NCBI RefSeq assembly: GCF_000350225.1
Contig: NW_005178869.1
Location: 126,558 to 190,557, forward strand
Source of the DNA: Chondrus crispus
Lineage: Eukaryota > Rhodophyta > Florideophyceae > Gigartinales > Gigartinaceae
Direction: 5' to 3'
DNA: 64,000 nt
Made by a program: the position numbers and the translations under genes. Position 1 is the first letter of the stretch, and each line of letters begins with the position of its first letter. Of this stretch, positions 1-10,681 are shown one piece after another. The notes under the pieces are model-generated. The model saw nothing but the letters and a program-made list of their open reading frames with translations, did not search any database and was not told the origin of the DNA.

Positions 1-772
1 GGTCAGCTCGAGCCTGGATTTTGTCTGAGACGAGGAGGGTCCGTAGAAAAAGTGCAAAGATGAGGGCGGTGAGGCGTGCATTTGAGATCTGAATGCGCCA
101 GAAATACTAATTAGGAAATATCATTAAACAGGCTCCATTTCAATGGTTTTGGCTGACGTCTTGTCAGAGCGGGTGCCTATATCCAAAGTCGATTGTTAGT
201 GCCACAGATGCGATTTCGTTTAAAGATGCGCTCGACTCTTTGAACTGTCCAAATCGTTCATGAAATGGTATTTGTTTGTTTAATTCTATCCAGCTTAGTA
301 GCAGAAACAGAAAAAACACGAATTAGGCTCTGAACGGTTAACTTTTCATTACCTCTCCCTGCCACCATTTGCAACTCTCGCGATCCCCGCGGAGGTCCCA
401 CGCCACGTAAATAATATGCACGTGGCGTGTAAACATGCGTCATTGCGCTAGTGAGTGAATTATACAGTTGCATACGTACAGTACTGCTGGGAAATTAAAC
501 ACGTGTCAGTCTGTGCCGGCTCGAACGCGGGGCGACAGTTGCTGCGAAGAGAAAGAAGGCTTGTCGGCTGTTGATGCATGGGCCGGCACGGGGAATTGCG
601 CAAGGGGACTTGCGCATGGGGGACGAAAGGAAAGTGTCCGGGGGACCACGGAGGGAGAAGGAGCGGGGAGTAGGCGAAGGGAAGGGCCAGTAGGCGAAAG
701 GAAAGGCGGGGAACCGGATGTGGGTGCGAGACCCAGGGCTTGGGGGGAGCGGTGACGAGGGAAGGTAGGTAG
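1..772. other. Intergenic, no supported gene
   Basis: I see no convincing coding sequence here. The open frames between 258 and 1057 overlap each other on both strands and have no recognisable motif. The stretch becomes purine-rich on the plus strand from about 600 to 770, leading into a TATA-like box. Confidence 0.5.
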
Positions 773-922
773 TATAAAAGGGAGCCCGGCGGGGAGGAAC
801 AGAGAAAAGGAGAGCAGCAGGAAATGTCCTGGACGTCGAGTGGACTCTCGACGAGCGGTGAGCATCGGGTGGATTCCCGTGTAGCTGAGTGGATTCTCAG
901 CGACCGCTCCAGATTCAATAAA
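773..922 (+). promoter_or_regulatory. TATA box and poly(A) signal of a possible solo LTR
   Basis: A TATA-like box (TATAAAAG at 773-780) is followed about 140 bp later by AATAAA at 917-922, and a TTTGACA end at about 930-936 resembles the 3' end of the copia LTR in this window. A promoter and poly(A) signal this close together is how an LTR is built. I cannot find the matching 5' boundary or a second LTR, so this is a weak call. Confidence 0.3.
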
Positions 923-955
923 CGTTTTGGTTTGACAGTGCCCAGGAGACCGGGC

Positions 956-1054
956 ACAACAGTACAGTACCTTCCCGCACCGGTACAGACGGCATATTAT
1001 GCCACCGGTATATACGAACCGCACCGGTACATACGGTGCGGGACGTACTGTTGT
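956..1054. repeat. 99-bp palindromic MITE
   Basis: The segment starts with ACAACAGTAC and ends with the exact reverse complement GTACTGTTGT. Inside these ends lie mirrored CCCGCACCG blocks and several ACCGGTAC motifs. A related block (ACCGGTACATAC and GGTGCGGGAAGGTACAG) sits at 47133-47230, so this is a dispersed family. It has no coding capacity. Confidence 0.55.
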
Positions 1055-1477
1055 CACATTCTTGGAGAATGGATGTTACTGAGAACGGACAGGTGGACAC
1101 GTACAAGGTAGTGATACCCTCGTGAACGGGCGTGAACAGCAATGTAAACGACCGACACAGGCTGGCATGTCACAGAAGATGAGTGCGGTACAATTCGAGT
1201 TGCAGCCGCACCACGGCGAGAGCGACTGCCACAGCGGCAAAGGTTGCCGCCCGATGGGAAAAGCGATAACGCAATATAGTTTGTCGTCCGAAAGGACGCG
1301 TGCGAACAGCATAAATAATACAGTCATGCAGATTGTAGAAGAGAGATAAAAAGGAGAATAGAGACGACATTGGGAGGATATTCCTTCCCGCAGCATTGTT
1401 CCCTATCACCTCGCCTGTAGTACCGTTCACCCCCTACCACTGCATTTCCAGTTACGACATCATATCTCAGAATCTTA
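1055..1477. other. Noncoding spacer before a Tc1 element
   Basis: No gene is supported. The stretch ATAAATAATACAG and the following GATAAAAAGGAGAATAG vaguely resemble the purine-rich part of the copia LTR near 41470, so a decayed LTR is possible but unproven. Confidence 0.3.
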
Positions 1478-1650
1478 CAACTGTAGTGGTGGAAAAATTA
1501 TAAAACACCCCCCAAAACTGGCATTGCTGGACAGAGAAACGCGCGTGTTTAAAAAAGAGCTTTCCAGCCCCTCAGAAAAGGACCGTGAAAGACGAAGCTG
1601 TAACCAGTTTTATACAGTCAACACTATATTTTGCATTACAGTTCAATAGT
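1478..1650. repeat. Terminus of Tc1/mariner element 1
   Basis: The sequence CAACTGTAGTGGTGG followed by AAAAATTATAA and a C-run, then GCATTGCTGGACAGAGAAA, is nearly repeated in reverse complement at 40780-40931. That repetition marks it as a transposon end. A TA dinucleotide lies at 1476-1477 and another at 1484-1485, so the exact cut site is ambiguous. I could not find the matching opposite end near 2830-3130. Confidence 0.6.
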
Positions 1651-1687
1651 CATTTGACAAATATAAATTCTTATAAAGCAGCGTGTC

Positions 1688-2712
1688 TTATTGTGCTCTG
1701 CATGATGTCTCTAATACTTCGTTGCACGTCCTTTTGATTTTAACAACGTCAAAACAACGTTTCTGCATTGAACCCACTAGGTTGTGGAGCGTTTGAGCTG
1801 ATATAGCATCCCAAGAAGCCCAGATGCACTCTTTGAGCTCTTCAACCCCTCCAAACTGACGTCGATGCTCGTATACCTTCCGAGCCAGAATTCTCCAGAG
1901 GTTTTCGATGGATTTTAAGTCAGGAGACTTAGCTGGCCAGTCTAGAACCACAATATCCGCTCCATTAAACCATTCCCTCACGATATGAGCGCGGCGTATC
2001 GATGCCCAATCTTGCTGAAAGACCCAGCTCGGTCCCAGTTCTTGGTCCACAAACGGCAAAAGGAAGCTATCGAGCGTCTCAATGTACTTAACTGCTGCTT
2101 ATTTGACTTCCAAAGTCTCCAGATCACACTTTTCTTCCCCCGCGAAGGCTTCCCAAACCGTCAATGAGCCGCCCCCTTGCTGGCACTTCGCAAAAATTGG
2201 ATCTTCACGTCTGAGATCATGCCAACAACAGGCAAACCCGTCCGGGCCGTCCAAAATTGAACTTTTTGTCGTCACTCTGGACGACGTTGTTCCTGTCCGG
2301 AATGGTCCAGGTAACTTTTTCGGTCGCCCAGGGGACGCGCGCAGTCTTGTGATGAATAAGCATTTGTGAAACTCTCTTAGTCTTTTTATACGTCAACGTT
2401 GGGTGTTGGTTCAGTATCTGCCGCACGCGCCTGGCTTTCACAGGCAGTTGTAGAGCCTGAGAAAGCTCTCTAGACCCTAAAGTAACCTTGGATGCTTCGC
2501 GAAAGAGCATGCGTATACCTGCGACGGTGAGCTTTCTTGGTCTTCCATCTCGTTTTTTTGATCCATAGGCTTTTGGGTTGCGGAGAAAGTTTTGCACGGC
2601 CGCCCGACTTCGCTTTAGGTCCTTCGCGATTCGAGATTGGGACCATTTGGATTGGATGAACGCCAAAACGTGTCCTCGCTCTTCAGTGCCGAGTGATCGA
2701 CCGCGAAGCATG
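1688..2712 (-). pseudogene. Tc1/mariner transposase, frameshifted (element 1)
   Basis: This is a DD34E transposase that would cut and paste its own element at TA sites. Reading down the minus strand from the ATG at 2712, an N-terminal helix-turn-helix is visible (RIAKDLKRSRAAVQNFLRN), followed by the first catalytic Asp in a VQSDDKKFNFG motif. The frame then breaks between about 2217 and 2080. It resumes with the second Asp in FQQDWASIRRA and the Glu in SPDLKSIENLW, with 34 residues between them. The ORF ends at 1688, near the element end. The missing centre and frame change mean it is inactive. The same domain order occurs in the better-preserved copy at 47520-48517. Confidence 0.8.
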
Positions 2713-3345
2713 TCGTCGAGCAGTAAGTCGGATGGAAAAGGGACCTGGGGCGTTCGTGGTACTATTTGAAGAGCTGGTGTGGCCTTTCTCACACCAAACA
2801 CTGAACAACTTGTCCGTGTGGGGATGTCTGGGTGTGGTGCATTATATATAGGGAATTTCTTGACATGGCCGTCATAATGACCACGTAAATGCACATCAGC
2901 GTAAACAGTGAGATTTAACTGCAGTTCGGTGTTACGAGTTACTACAATACGACATGGTCGCCGCAGTTGATCTAGGAGTGGTGAAAAGTGGACATATAAA
3001 AGTATGGCAAAACGGTGCTGATGCTCAAATAGTAATTGCAATGCAGGCAGCAATGCTTGGTAATGGAAAAAGGTGGCTTTAGAATGTATAATGGCGGAGG
3101 GAGAACATACCTGACATGAAATAGCAAATGATGTATACTGCAGAAACGAATATGCGAGACCATTGTCCCTTCGATGAAACAAGAGGAGACTGTAGTCAGA
3201 ACCGAAACAAATGCAATTGGGTTGTTGTCATTGGTTCCAATGAAGTGGAAACGGGAGTCATGCATGTGAGTCAATTCAAATCCAGGCCAGATGCAACATT
3301 TACGCAGCCTGATGAGCTACCGGTCTCGCGGAGCAACACGCGGCT
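2713..3345. other. Noncoding flank of Tc1 element 1
   Basis: No gene is supported. The right terminus of the element should lie here. A GTGTGGTGCATTATATATA stretch at about 2832-2850 is only vaguely like the left end, so I do not call it. Confidence 0.35.
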
Positions 3346-3508
3346 GTAGTGCGCGTCGCGCTGCACGGCCGAGCTACGCCACTGAGCACGCGTCGCGATG
3401 CACCGTCCAGCTGCCACACTGAGCACCCGTCGCGCTGCACCGTCCAGCTGCGCCGTTGAGCGCGCGCCGCCCTGCGTAGTCGAGCGCGCGCCGCGCTGCA
3501 CCGTTAAC
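3346..3508. repeat. 37-bp GC-rich tandem array
   Basis: About four and a half copies of a unit beginning TGAGCACGCGTCGCG and containing CACCGTCCAGCTG follow one another with a 37-bp period. Copies differ at several positions. The overlapping open frames on both strands are a by-product of the repeat and are not called as genes. Confidence 0.6.
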
Positions 3509-4109
3509 TTCACTGACTCGGACACCGGTGCCACGGTGGACTTCAGGGGCCTCTAGCGCATGCACTTGTGCCGCGAGCCCGCCAATCTCGTCGCAGGCAA
3601 TTCTTCGGGCAGACGAACTGTGACGCAGTGACAAGACTTTCATGTTGCCTGTATGCTATCTCTCACGGCTGCACGTCGGCGGCCCCCACTGGGGACAACG
3701 GAGTGCTTTACAAACACATTGCCATGACGAACTACGAAGGCAGCGTCGGCGCTGGTGCATTCGCATGTGCTACAAGTTTGCCAGAAGCAGCGTGCACAAT
3801 TCGTGGCTCGACGATGTACCGAGTGTGTCGCTCGCGGAGTTCCACTCCGAGCGCCATGAGTCCCGCATGCGTCTGAGCGGCCCGCACAACGTGATGCTGA
3901 AGAAAGGTAATGTCTAGATGAGGAACACCGACGCTAGCGCGTGATAAGCTACAGTGCACCGCGCGCACGTCACGTTCGAAGTACGCAAGCCACAACGCGT
4001 CGTACGCCGCGTGTGTCGCCCGACAAATCCGCTTGCGCGTTTAAACACGCTCGAGCCGCTCGGTGTCACACCACGGTGGTACTTCATGTGCGATATGCCT
4101 ACTGGACAA
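3509..4109. other. No supported gene
   Basis: Several overlapping open frames exist on both strands but none shows a domain or a plausible composition. The segment lies downstream of the MULE transposase gene and probably belongs to the 3' part of that transposon. Confidence 0.35.
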
Positions 4110-4176
4110 CATACGTGCGAACTGACCTCAGCTGTCGTCATACTATGACGACAGCTGAGGTCAGTTCGCACGTATG
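4110..4176. repeat. Perfect 31-bp inverted repeat
   Basis: The arms 4110-4140 (CATACGTGCGAACTGACCTC...) and 4146-4176 are exact reverse complements separated by 5 bp (TACTA). The structure could extrude as a cruciform. It lies 210 bp past the stop of the MULE transposase and may be part of that element's end or a small foldback element. Confidence 0.8.
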
Positions 4177-4385
4177 CTTGCAGATTACATAAAAGAACAA
4201 GCAAGCGCTGAACATAAACCTGCAGTAAGTCAATGAGGAAGGTACGAAAGCATATCAGAGAACATGGAGCCTTTATTAACATGGAGCCTTTATTAAGACA
4301 TCCTATCGGGCACTTATTACTTATCCGTTTCCTTGTCGGTAGATTCATGGTCTCCCGTTCATGAACAAGGATATGCAGAGGTGTT

Positions 4386-5339
4386 TTAATTCCCTGCGTT
4401 TGTGCGAATGCGCTTTGCCACCTTCTCCACTGCCGACCGCTTGCGCTTGATGTTGGGTCGTCCGCGCTTTGGCGGCGCAGTGACAGGAACATGCAATGCC
4501 TTGTTCATAGCGGTCGAATATGCCAATACATCGGCCAGGGTCGGCACAACAGCTAGTTCTGTGTCCGGGAACTGCGTACGCAGACGCGCAAAAGTCAACT
4601 CATTCGGCACGAGGTACATGGATGATACGGTAATGCTGAACGCAACCGCGAGCATGTGACCGCACGGCATGCGGTCCCGGCTTGGAACGCCGCATGTGCA
4701 TGGGGTCTTGTCCGATGGCCAGCGGCACTTGTCCGCATCCTCTTTAGTACGGATTCGTAAGCATACACGATAGACTACATTCCCTTCACACACGGCATTA
4801 AACACTTGCTGCGTCGCTGTGAATGCCGCTTGAACTGGCTGAACCTCACCAGTGGGAATGACTGTGAGCAAGCGGGCCCTTACACGGGGGGGTAGATAGT
4901 GGCTTTGCGCATGAGCCTTGTGAGAGATCTCTAGAAAACGCCGACTGTCCCGAGCTCCTTGCCATATGATACTTAGTAGAGGATCATAGCAGCGAGCAGG
5001 CATAATAGCCGCGTTGTTTGACTCGACGCCTTGCGATGCTTCCTTACCGTACAAAGTAGCACCGCTCGCCACAGCCGCTGCGGGATACTGATGAGCATCA
5101 GGTAGTCTCTTTAGTGCTGCCTGAGCGGAGTCAGATAGACTATTGAACGCCGATGAGCTCAAAATGCGATCAATCGAAGCGACTGTTGGAGCCTTCAACA
5201 GCTTTTGGAACATCTTGGAGCATTCTTTGCCATGCTTGCAGAGATTCCCAGCGCGGTGGTGAGCACAGGCGACATGAAAAGGCTGCGTCGATTCCGTAAA
5301 GTTGTTACGCAGTCCAGCCACGATTCCTTTGTCGCCATC
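4386..5339 (-). pseudogene. Mutator-like (MULE) transposase, C-terminal part
   Basis: This is the C-terminal half of a MULE transposase and begins exactly at the Gypsy-A LTR. Visible features in order are the tail of the second catalytic motif (DGDKGIVAGL), a CAHHRAGN segment, the third catalytic Glu in GVESNNAA, and a SWIM zinc finger (CTCGVPSRDRMPCGHM) near the C-terminus. It ends with a basic tail rich in Lys and Arg. The other half lies at 38592-40120 in the same orientation. The two are separated by Gypsy-A, whose insertion duplicated CCATC (5335-5339 and 38592-38596). Codon phase matches across the break, so this was one gene. Confidence 0.88.
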
Positions 5340-5749
5340 TGTCGTGCACTACAGCCACGTGTGGCGGCTGTAGGCAGAACGACGCGCGTTCGGACGCGTA
5401 AGGAAATTCGGGAGACCACCCGGTGGATGACCGGAACCAGGATCCGGGCGCGGCTTGCGCGGTAGAAAAGTAGCAAGGTAGTCAGCAATAAAAGGGGGAG
5501 GAATTAAGGGAAAAACAGATCTAGTAGGACGGAGAGCACAGTAGTTAACGTAGGTCTCGCACAGGGTGATCGACGCGCGCGGGGAAGGCAGTTGGGATTC
5601 CAGGGGTGTAGATGGCTCGGTCGGTATGGGCGAGCCAGTACCGAGTCGAGGCTACAACCTGGAATCTAGAAACCAAGGTAAAAGACCCGAGGCTTCGTGC
5701 CTCTTTACTTTGAGTATCGGGTTGACTATATAGTCCCCCGTCGCCGTAA
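5340..5749 (-). repeat. Gypsy-A 3' LTR, first piece (410 bp)
   Basis: It matches 37945-38354 with about seven substitutions and begins TGTCGTGCACTACAGCC. It stops at GCCGTAA, where the full LTR continues TGGCGAAGC. The rest of this LTR is found at 12645-12881, so the LTR was split by an insertion. The flanking CCATC at 5335-5339 is the Gypsy-A target duplication. Confidence 0.93.
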
Positions 5750-5793
5750 CACTGTTAAGTCATATAGTCAATTTCGTTACTAAAGTAACAGTG
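5750..5793. repeat. Terminal inverted repeat at the insert's left end
   Basis: The first 44 bp of the insert start CACTGTTA and end TAACAGTG, and a second palindrome (GTTACTAAAGTAAC) overlaps the right arm. The insert therefore begins with a potential hairpin right at the junction with the LTR. Confidence 0.6.
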
Positions 5794-6897
5794 TGCATAC
5801 CCTACGATGCTGACTTTGGAACAATGATTTAGTAATGCTGACGATTATCATAGTTGTCAGAATGAGTCCGAAATCAATCCTCCATTTTTAGGGGTTTTAA
5901 CAATAGTAGTATTTTCTCACTCTTTTTGCTATTACACTGCAAGGTCATATCGTAATAGTTTTGTTTATTTTAATGAGGCAACCGGCATTACATATTGTTT
6001 TATTGGTATTGATGTACCAAGTGAAAACGCTAATTTCGGTATCATATTTGTACGAGGAACGCTGTTGCAATTGTGATATTCATATAAAAGTATTGCACAA
6101 TGACAATCCACTGAAACAACATATTGTACTATTGCTGCTGACATGTTCTTTGAGGCGGGGCAATGGTATCAAGAATCTGCTCCGCACCACTTAATGAGAC
6201 TCTTTATTTAGCAATAGATTCAATTCCATAAACGTTAGGTTGTCAGAACACTGCTTCATTATCCTAGCTTCTACTCAAAATCGCAAGCATCACCTCCCCA
6301 TTTCTTCTTCCCCACACCGTTCCCCCTAGCGAATTATCCATTTGCGGTGGGTCTGCAGAGGGAACACATCTTTATCATCCGCGGCACAAGCAATCTCTAC
6401 ACCCCCGCCCCCCTCCCGTCAACAAAATGTCAAGCAACATGCACTCTGCACCACCAACAAGCATCGATATCGCAGAAGGCGACGATGACAGTGCACCGCT
6501 GATTTTGCATCCACTAGTACGGGAACCCGATGGCTGGTGCATGCCCCGTGGTGGAGTAACTTGAGTCAAATACACCTGCTTCTTCAACACGCACTCAGTA
6601 TTCTTCGCTCTACTTGTCCGCCTGGGGACAGTGTCCTCAGCCTCTCCATTTTCATCCTCTTCCCCGTTTTCGCTAGCAAAGCTTTGCTTTCTCTTTCACC
6701 TCTTCTCCGCCTTCCTCTCTTCCATTCTCCGTAAACGAGCTTCCCACGGTGTTTCACCCTCGTGCTATTTTTTCCAGCTTCCATTTCACGATTTCCTCAC
6801 CCTTCTCCAACATACCGGGCTCGAAACTAATCTCCATGTCCATGTCGTCTTCCTCGGCATCTCTCCTTATTCACAGCGCCAAGCAGGAGGGGCTGCG
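5794..6897. other. Insert interior, possible exons only
   Basis: No complete gene is visible. A 44-codon plus-strand ORF starts at 6426 (MSSNMHSAPPTS) and ends near 6562 without a recognisable domain. The minus strand between 6600 and 6850 is rich in Glu/Lys codons and could be a further exon of the dioxygenase-like gene, but no motif supports it. Confidence 0.3.
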
Positions 6898-8268
6898 TTA
6901 CTTGTAAAACAAGTCTACTATTTGAGGTGCCCGCTTTATCGGTTTATAAAACGCGGGAGAAGGACGCTTAGCACCAGGTCTTGTAGCGCCATTAAGGTTG
7001 TATTTGCCATCTTCATAGGACTGATTGACAAGGTCGAGGGCCGTCTTCACCAGCTCCTTCGAAACAGCCTCTGGTAGTATGACGAAACCATCCTTGATGA
7101 AAGTTTCCTTCTGCTCTCGTGTCAGGCGAAGATCGCCTCCAGAAAACTTTTCTCGAAAAGAGACAACTGGAGATGCTTTTTCGGTCTTCTTTGCTGATTT
7201 TCGCTTCCCTGCAAAGTCTGCTACCCCTCCTTCTATAAATTCGTCGAGACCTTCGAATCCAACCCATGGAGTTGGAGAACGTATTTGCTCGTCGACGATA
7301 TCATTGGGGCGTGAGCAACGCTGAAGAAAACGTTCTTCCTGGTTTTCGCTCAGATTTAAGGCGAGGTTATGTGCAAGTCGCTGATGTGCTATCAACACAT
7401 CACCGCGCCGCATGAGGGCCCGAATCGGAGTTCCACAATCCGGCTTCTCTTTCAAAAACTCATGGAGTGCGTTTCATTCAGCATTCTACGTCAGTTGCAT
7501 AGCATTTGACAAAAGCGAGTATGAACAGTAAAACCATCGGTGAGCAGGGTCAGGGAATGATTAAGAAGATCGCAGGCAACTGACATCTGGAGACAAATGG
7601 GCAACGCTCCGTCTCAGCAGCTCTTGCAATTCTGCAGTGCGTAATAAGATGGGATCCTATGTTGCAAGTATGAGAAGGAAATAGGTCAGACACATGATTG
7701 AAAACAAACAGATGGACGAAACGCGCGGAGTGAGTTATGCAACCCAAACTTACCTGAACATAACATCATCTGCCCCCTATTCTCGTCGACATCCTGGCCG
7801 TCCGACAGAGCAACGCTGACCAAAAGCGAAAAGGCTGAGCCCTTCTTGCGGTATTTTCCCTCCCCGGCATCGACATGCCACCTACGCGTCGGGAAGCGGT
7901 CATCGACGGGCCTGGCGCGTTGCACGTGTGCGTGACAGGGCGGGATGGAGACAATGCGGCCCTCATTTCCTGTGACGTTGGGCGAGGTCGGTGCAGAAGA
8001 GATCGCCGACGACGTCTTGCAAGGCCGTGCGGAAGATGAGCTCGACGACTTGCGGGGCTTTCCTGATGGCCGCGTCAAAGTCGGGGACCGGGATGTCCTC
8101 GCCGAGGATCTTGCGAGTGGTTTGCTGGTACTCGCCGTCGTTGGAGGCCTGGTAGATGAAGCTCGTGGCGGCTTCGAGCTTGTCGGAAGGGATGAAATCG
8201 CGCAGGACCACGTAGCCGTCGGACACGGAGGGGCGCTGTTGCTCGTCGGAGAGTACGAGGGTGTCCAT
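6898..8268 (-). pseudogene. Phytanoyl-CoA dioxygenase-like gene, broken and truncated
   Basis: This family comprises Fe(II)/2-oxoglutarate-dependent oxygenases. Translation from the ATG at 8268 gives a family-like start (SDGYVVLRDFIPSDKLEAA). A frame change follows near 7965, then the iron-binding H-x-D in RRWHVDAGEGKY. A GT-AG intron (7753 down to 7657, 97 bp) joins CSG to the SHLITHC that completes a GSHxxxH motif. After a further unassigned intron, the C-terminal part around 7440-7330 contains GTPIRALMRRGDVLIAHQ, which supplies the second iron His. The same frame then starts a second N-terminal dioxygenase domain (LTREQKETFIKDGFVIL) that stops at 6898 after about 75 residues. It may therefore be a two-domain gene cut short inside the insert. 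The substrate is unknown. Confidence 0.7.
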
Positions 8269-8824
8269 TCCGATGCGGAAACGCGTTGACAGAGGTTACT
8301 GCTCTCGCGGGTGGCGGGATAGATGCAACAACGTGGAGAACAATTGTTTAGCCTGACAGTGTGGAAGAGAGCGGGGTGTGGGTTGGGATGTGGAAAACGG
8401 GCGCGGTCATGAAGCGAAATGAGCGGTGGATTCTTGAGACTGGGTGACAGCTGCAATGACGCTGTGATGCCCAACCAGCCCATGTGCGCTATTGACCAGA
8501 GCGTCGCTGGCAGTGGCCGGTGGTGGATGACCGCGACGAAATCGACTGCGTTTCGCGCATCGTTCAATAAATGATGGCGTCCAGACGGACGGTGCGATCC
8601 GTGGTTCTAGCGAGCATGTCCATCATCCTGAAGCGCTCCCCCTCCTCGGAGTGCTGCTCGGAATTCATGGTTGGCACTTGGCGTGGGTCAACGTGCAGAC
8701 GTCATGCGCTAATGAGGGGGGGGAGAGGGCGGGGGAAGGAGGGAGGGATGGAAAGACGATGAGAAGAGGGGGTCCGTAGAAGGAGGGTAAAGGTCATTGG
8801 GACGACGCAGCAGTGACGGAGACA

Positions 8825-8915
8825 TGGCAAACGACTAGATGAATAGATCCGGCCGCTGGCCGGATCTATCGGCTGGATCTATAGCGGCTGGATCTCTTCA
8901 TCCAGTCGTTTGCCA
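8825..8915. repeat. Foldback element with nested hairpin
   Basis: TGGCAAACGACT and AGTCGTTTGCCA are exact reverse complements at the outer ends. GATGAA/TTCATC pairs continue inward, and a GATCCGGCCGCTGGCCGGATC hairpin sits near the middle. It looks like a small foldback transposon and does not code. Confidence 0.7.
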
Positions 8916-9101
8916 GCAGTGATCCCCTCTGTCAACTCTCACTTTCTTATTTTTCACTAATTTTAAAAAGGCACAAAACAAAAGTCGCGACCTTTTGCAG
9001 TCTTCCACAATGTCCAATACGGTGTTTCTTTTCGCAACGCCCGCGACCTTCGACCACATCGAAAACCCCCTTCGTCTTCAACCCACCCTCAGAGTGTCGC
9101 C

Positions 9102-9257
9102 ATGGACCCAAGACCCGTCATGGACCCGGACGCCTACCGTACCGTCACAACGGGCGTGGCGCCCTTCTGGGCCTCCAAGTACGCGCGGGAGTCGTCGAAG
9201 AACTGGGACAAATTCTACCGTCGCAAGAAGACCAACTTCTGCCAGCACCGCCACTAG
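9102..9257 (+). pseudogene. METTL2/6/8-type methyltransferase fragment
   Basis: The ATG at 9102 opens a 51-codon frame whose end reads KYARESSKNWDKFYRRKKTN. This strongly resembles the N-terminus of the METTL2/METTL6/METTL8 tRNA 3-methylcytidine methyltransferases (WDxFYKRN...F..RHW). A TAG replaces the expected Trp codon right after the RH pair. No methyltransferase fold follows within the insert. It is a captured, non-functional piece. Confidence 0.6.
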
Positions 9258-9807
9258 ACGACGGCCCCTGCCACGGACGGCTTCGCGTGTCTCGCGCAGC
9301 CATGCGCCACGCCGGACGCGCGCGCCGTGCTGGCTCTGTCACAAGATACGCCGCGGCCGACAAACGGAGGACAAATTGAAGACTTGTTCCCATCCCAACC
9401 TTCATACTGTAGTATTAAGCTGAAAATATCTAAAAACCTCGCATGGAATGTACACTTGTATCGCGTGTGTAAGCCCTTGGATATGATATGGCTATCAGAA
9501 CACGCCTGACTACGGAATTCGGTTACTCTTCACACCCCCTAAATCTTGCTCAGCACGTTGTAGAACACAAACCAACTCTTGATACTAAGAGCCCTGATCC
9601 AAAATGAGCTCTTTGTCGTCGTCTCCGTTGGGACACAGAGTAAATCTACGAAACGGAAACCTGACTCTTGCTCAACTGTCGGATAGTAGCAACACAAATT
9701 AATTCACATTGAAGAAACTTGTCCGGAATGTTACCACATCTTGAATCCAGCAACATTCCCTGCCGCCTCATAAACTTGTGCAACAATAAAACAACCACCA
9801 AAGCCCC
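9258..9807. other. No supported gene inside the insert
   Basis: After the METTL fragment the sequence becomes AT-richer and has no open frame with a domain. It separates the METTL and Nudix fragments. Confidence 0.4.
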
Positions 9808-10380
9808 CTACATAACTCCCACAATGCGCTTTCCCAATTCCACCAAATCAATATTGTCAATCTCAATCAGCAACCACCTCGTGAAAAACTCCGGCTTCTC
9901 CTTTAGTCTCTTCACCAATCTATCCACCGGCCACCATTCTACCCCCTCCACTTCCTCCATATCAAACCTCACACGTCCATGCGCCGTCTCTTCATACAAC
10001 GCTGCGTACGTATTTGTAAACATATTATCAATCACGCCGGCCTCCTCATAGAACTGTCTCGACAAGTACGGCTGCCGCACGGTCACCAGCGCGTCAGCCA
10101 GAAACGTCAGCCCAAGTTCTTCTTGCAAGCCGCGAGTCGACGACGTGATGTATTCCTCACCCGCAGAGAGATGCTCGGCCACGCTGACATCCCAGAGCTT
10201 TGCGCCAACTTTCTTGTGCTCTGAGCGTTGTTGTAGAAGCACCTCGATCGCTGACGTGGAAGCGCCGATCGAGAGGTGACTGCGGAAGAGGAACACGTCG
10301 CAGTGGCGGTGCGAATTACGTAATGCACTACATTTTGACCAATCACGCTGTGTACAGCTAGAAAAAACAATATCGATCAC
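9808..10380 (-). pseudogene. Nudix hydrolase domain, no start codon
   Basis: The 190-codon minus-strand frame contains a Nudix domain of the kind seen in isopentenyl-diphosphate-isomerase-like and YfcD-like proteins. It has an RHCDVFLFR beta strand, LLQQRSEHK, KLWDVSVAEHLSAGEE and the Nudix box tail STRGLQEELGL. The first Glu of the REUxEE core is replaced by Gly (RGLQEE), which would weaken metal binding. No ATG lies upstream in frame before the domain, so the gene is probably truncated at its 5' end or lacks its first exon. The domain otherwise looks intact. Nudix enzymes hydrolyse nucleoside diphosphates linked to another moiety; the substrate is not predictable. Confidence 0.6.
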
Positions 10381-10393
10381 AGCATTGAATGCA

Positions 10394-10681
10394 ATGAATG
10401 TCTTCCCCGTCTCCCGCCCCGTCCATTATTTTCTCCAATCACGCACAACGTTCTCCAATTCCTGCGTCTCACTGGACCGCCTTCTCTGGGGCGGAACCCC
10501 GCTCGGCACCGCGTCCATCTTCGAGCTCAACGGCGTCGCCGGCGCGGGCACGACCCAGATTCACCTGCAGCTCTCGCTCATGGCGGCCGCCCCGGCCGAG
10601 CACGGCGGCGCTGCCGCCGGCGCCATCGTTGCCTTCACGGAAGGGGCTCCCACATTTTACCCGCCCGCCCCACTCGGATGA
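10394..10681 (+). pseudogene. RAD51-paralog-like (XRCC3-type) ATPase fragment
   Basis: The ATG at 10394 starts a 95-residue ORF with SLDRLLWGGTPLGTASIFEL followed by NGVAGAGTTQIHLQLSL. This matches the start of the RecA core in RAD51 paralogs such as XRCC3 (SGCPxLDxLLGGGIPxGxxxE and a G-x4-GKTQ Walker A). The Walker A Lys is replaced by Thr, so ATP binding would be lost. The frame closes just after EGAPTFYPP, before the Walker B region. It is a captured fragment or an exon with its partner missing. Confidence 0.5.

Noticed and set aside
460..1057. Overlapping long ORFs on the minus strand
   Set aside because: They are Pro/Ser-rich, overlap each other in several frames and have no motif; the plus-strand purine bias creates them.
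3271..4192. Multiple ORFs around the GC-rich repeat
   Set aside because: They are open in up to four frames because of the 37-bp repeat and lack start context or domains.
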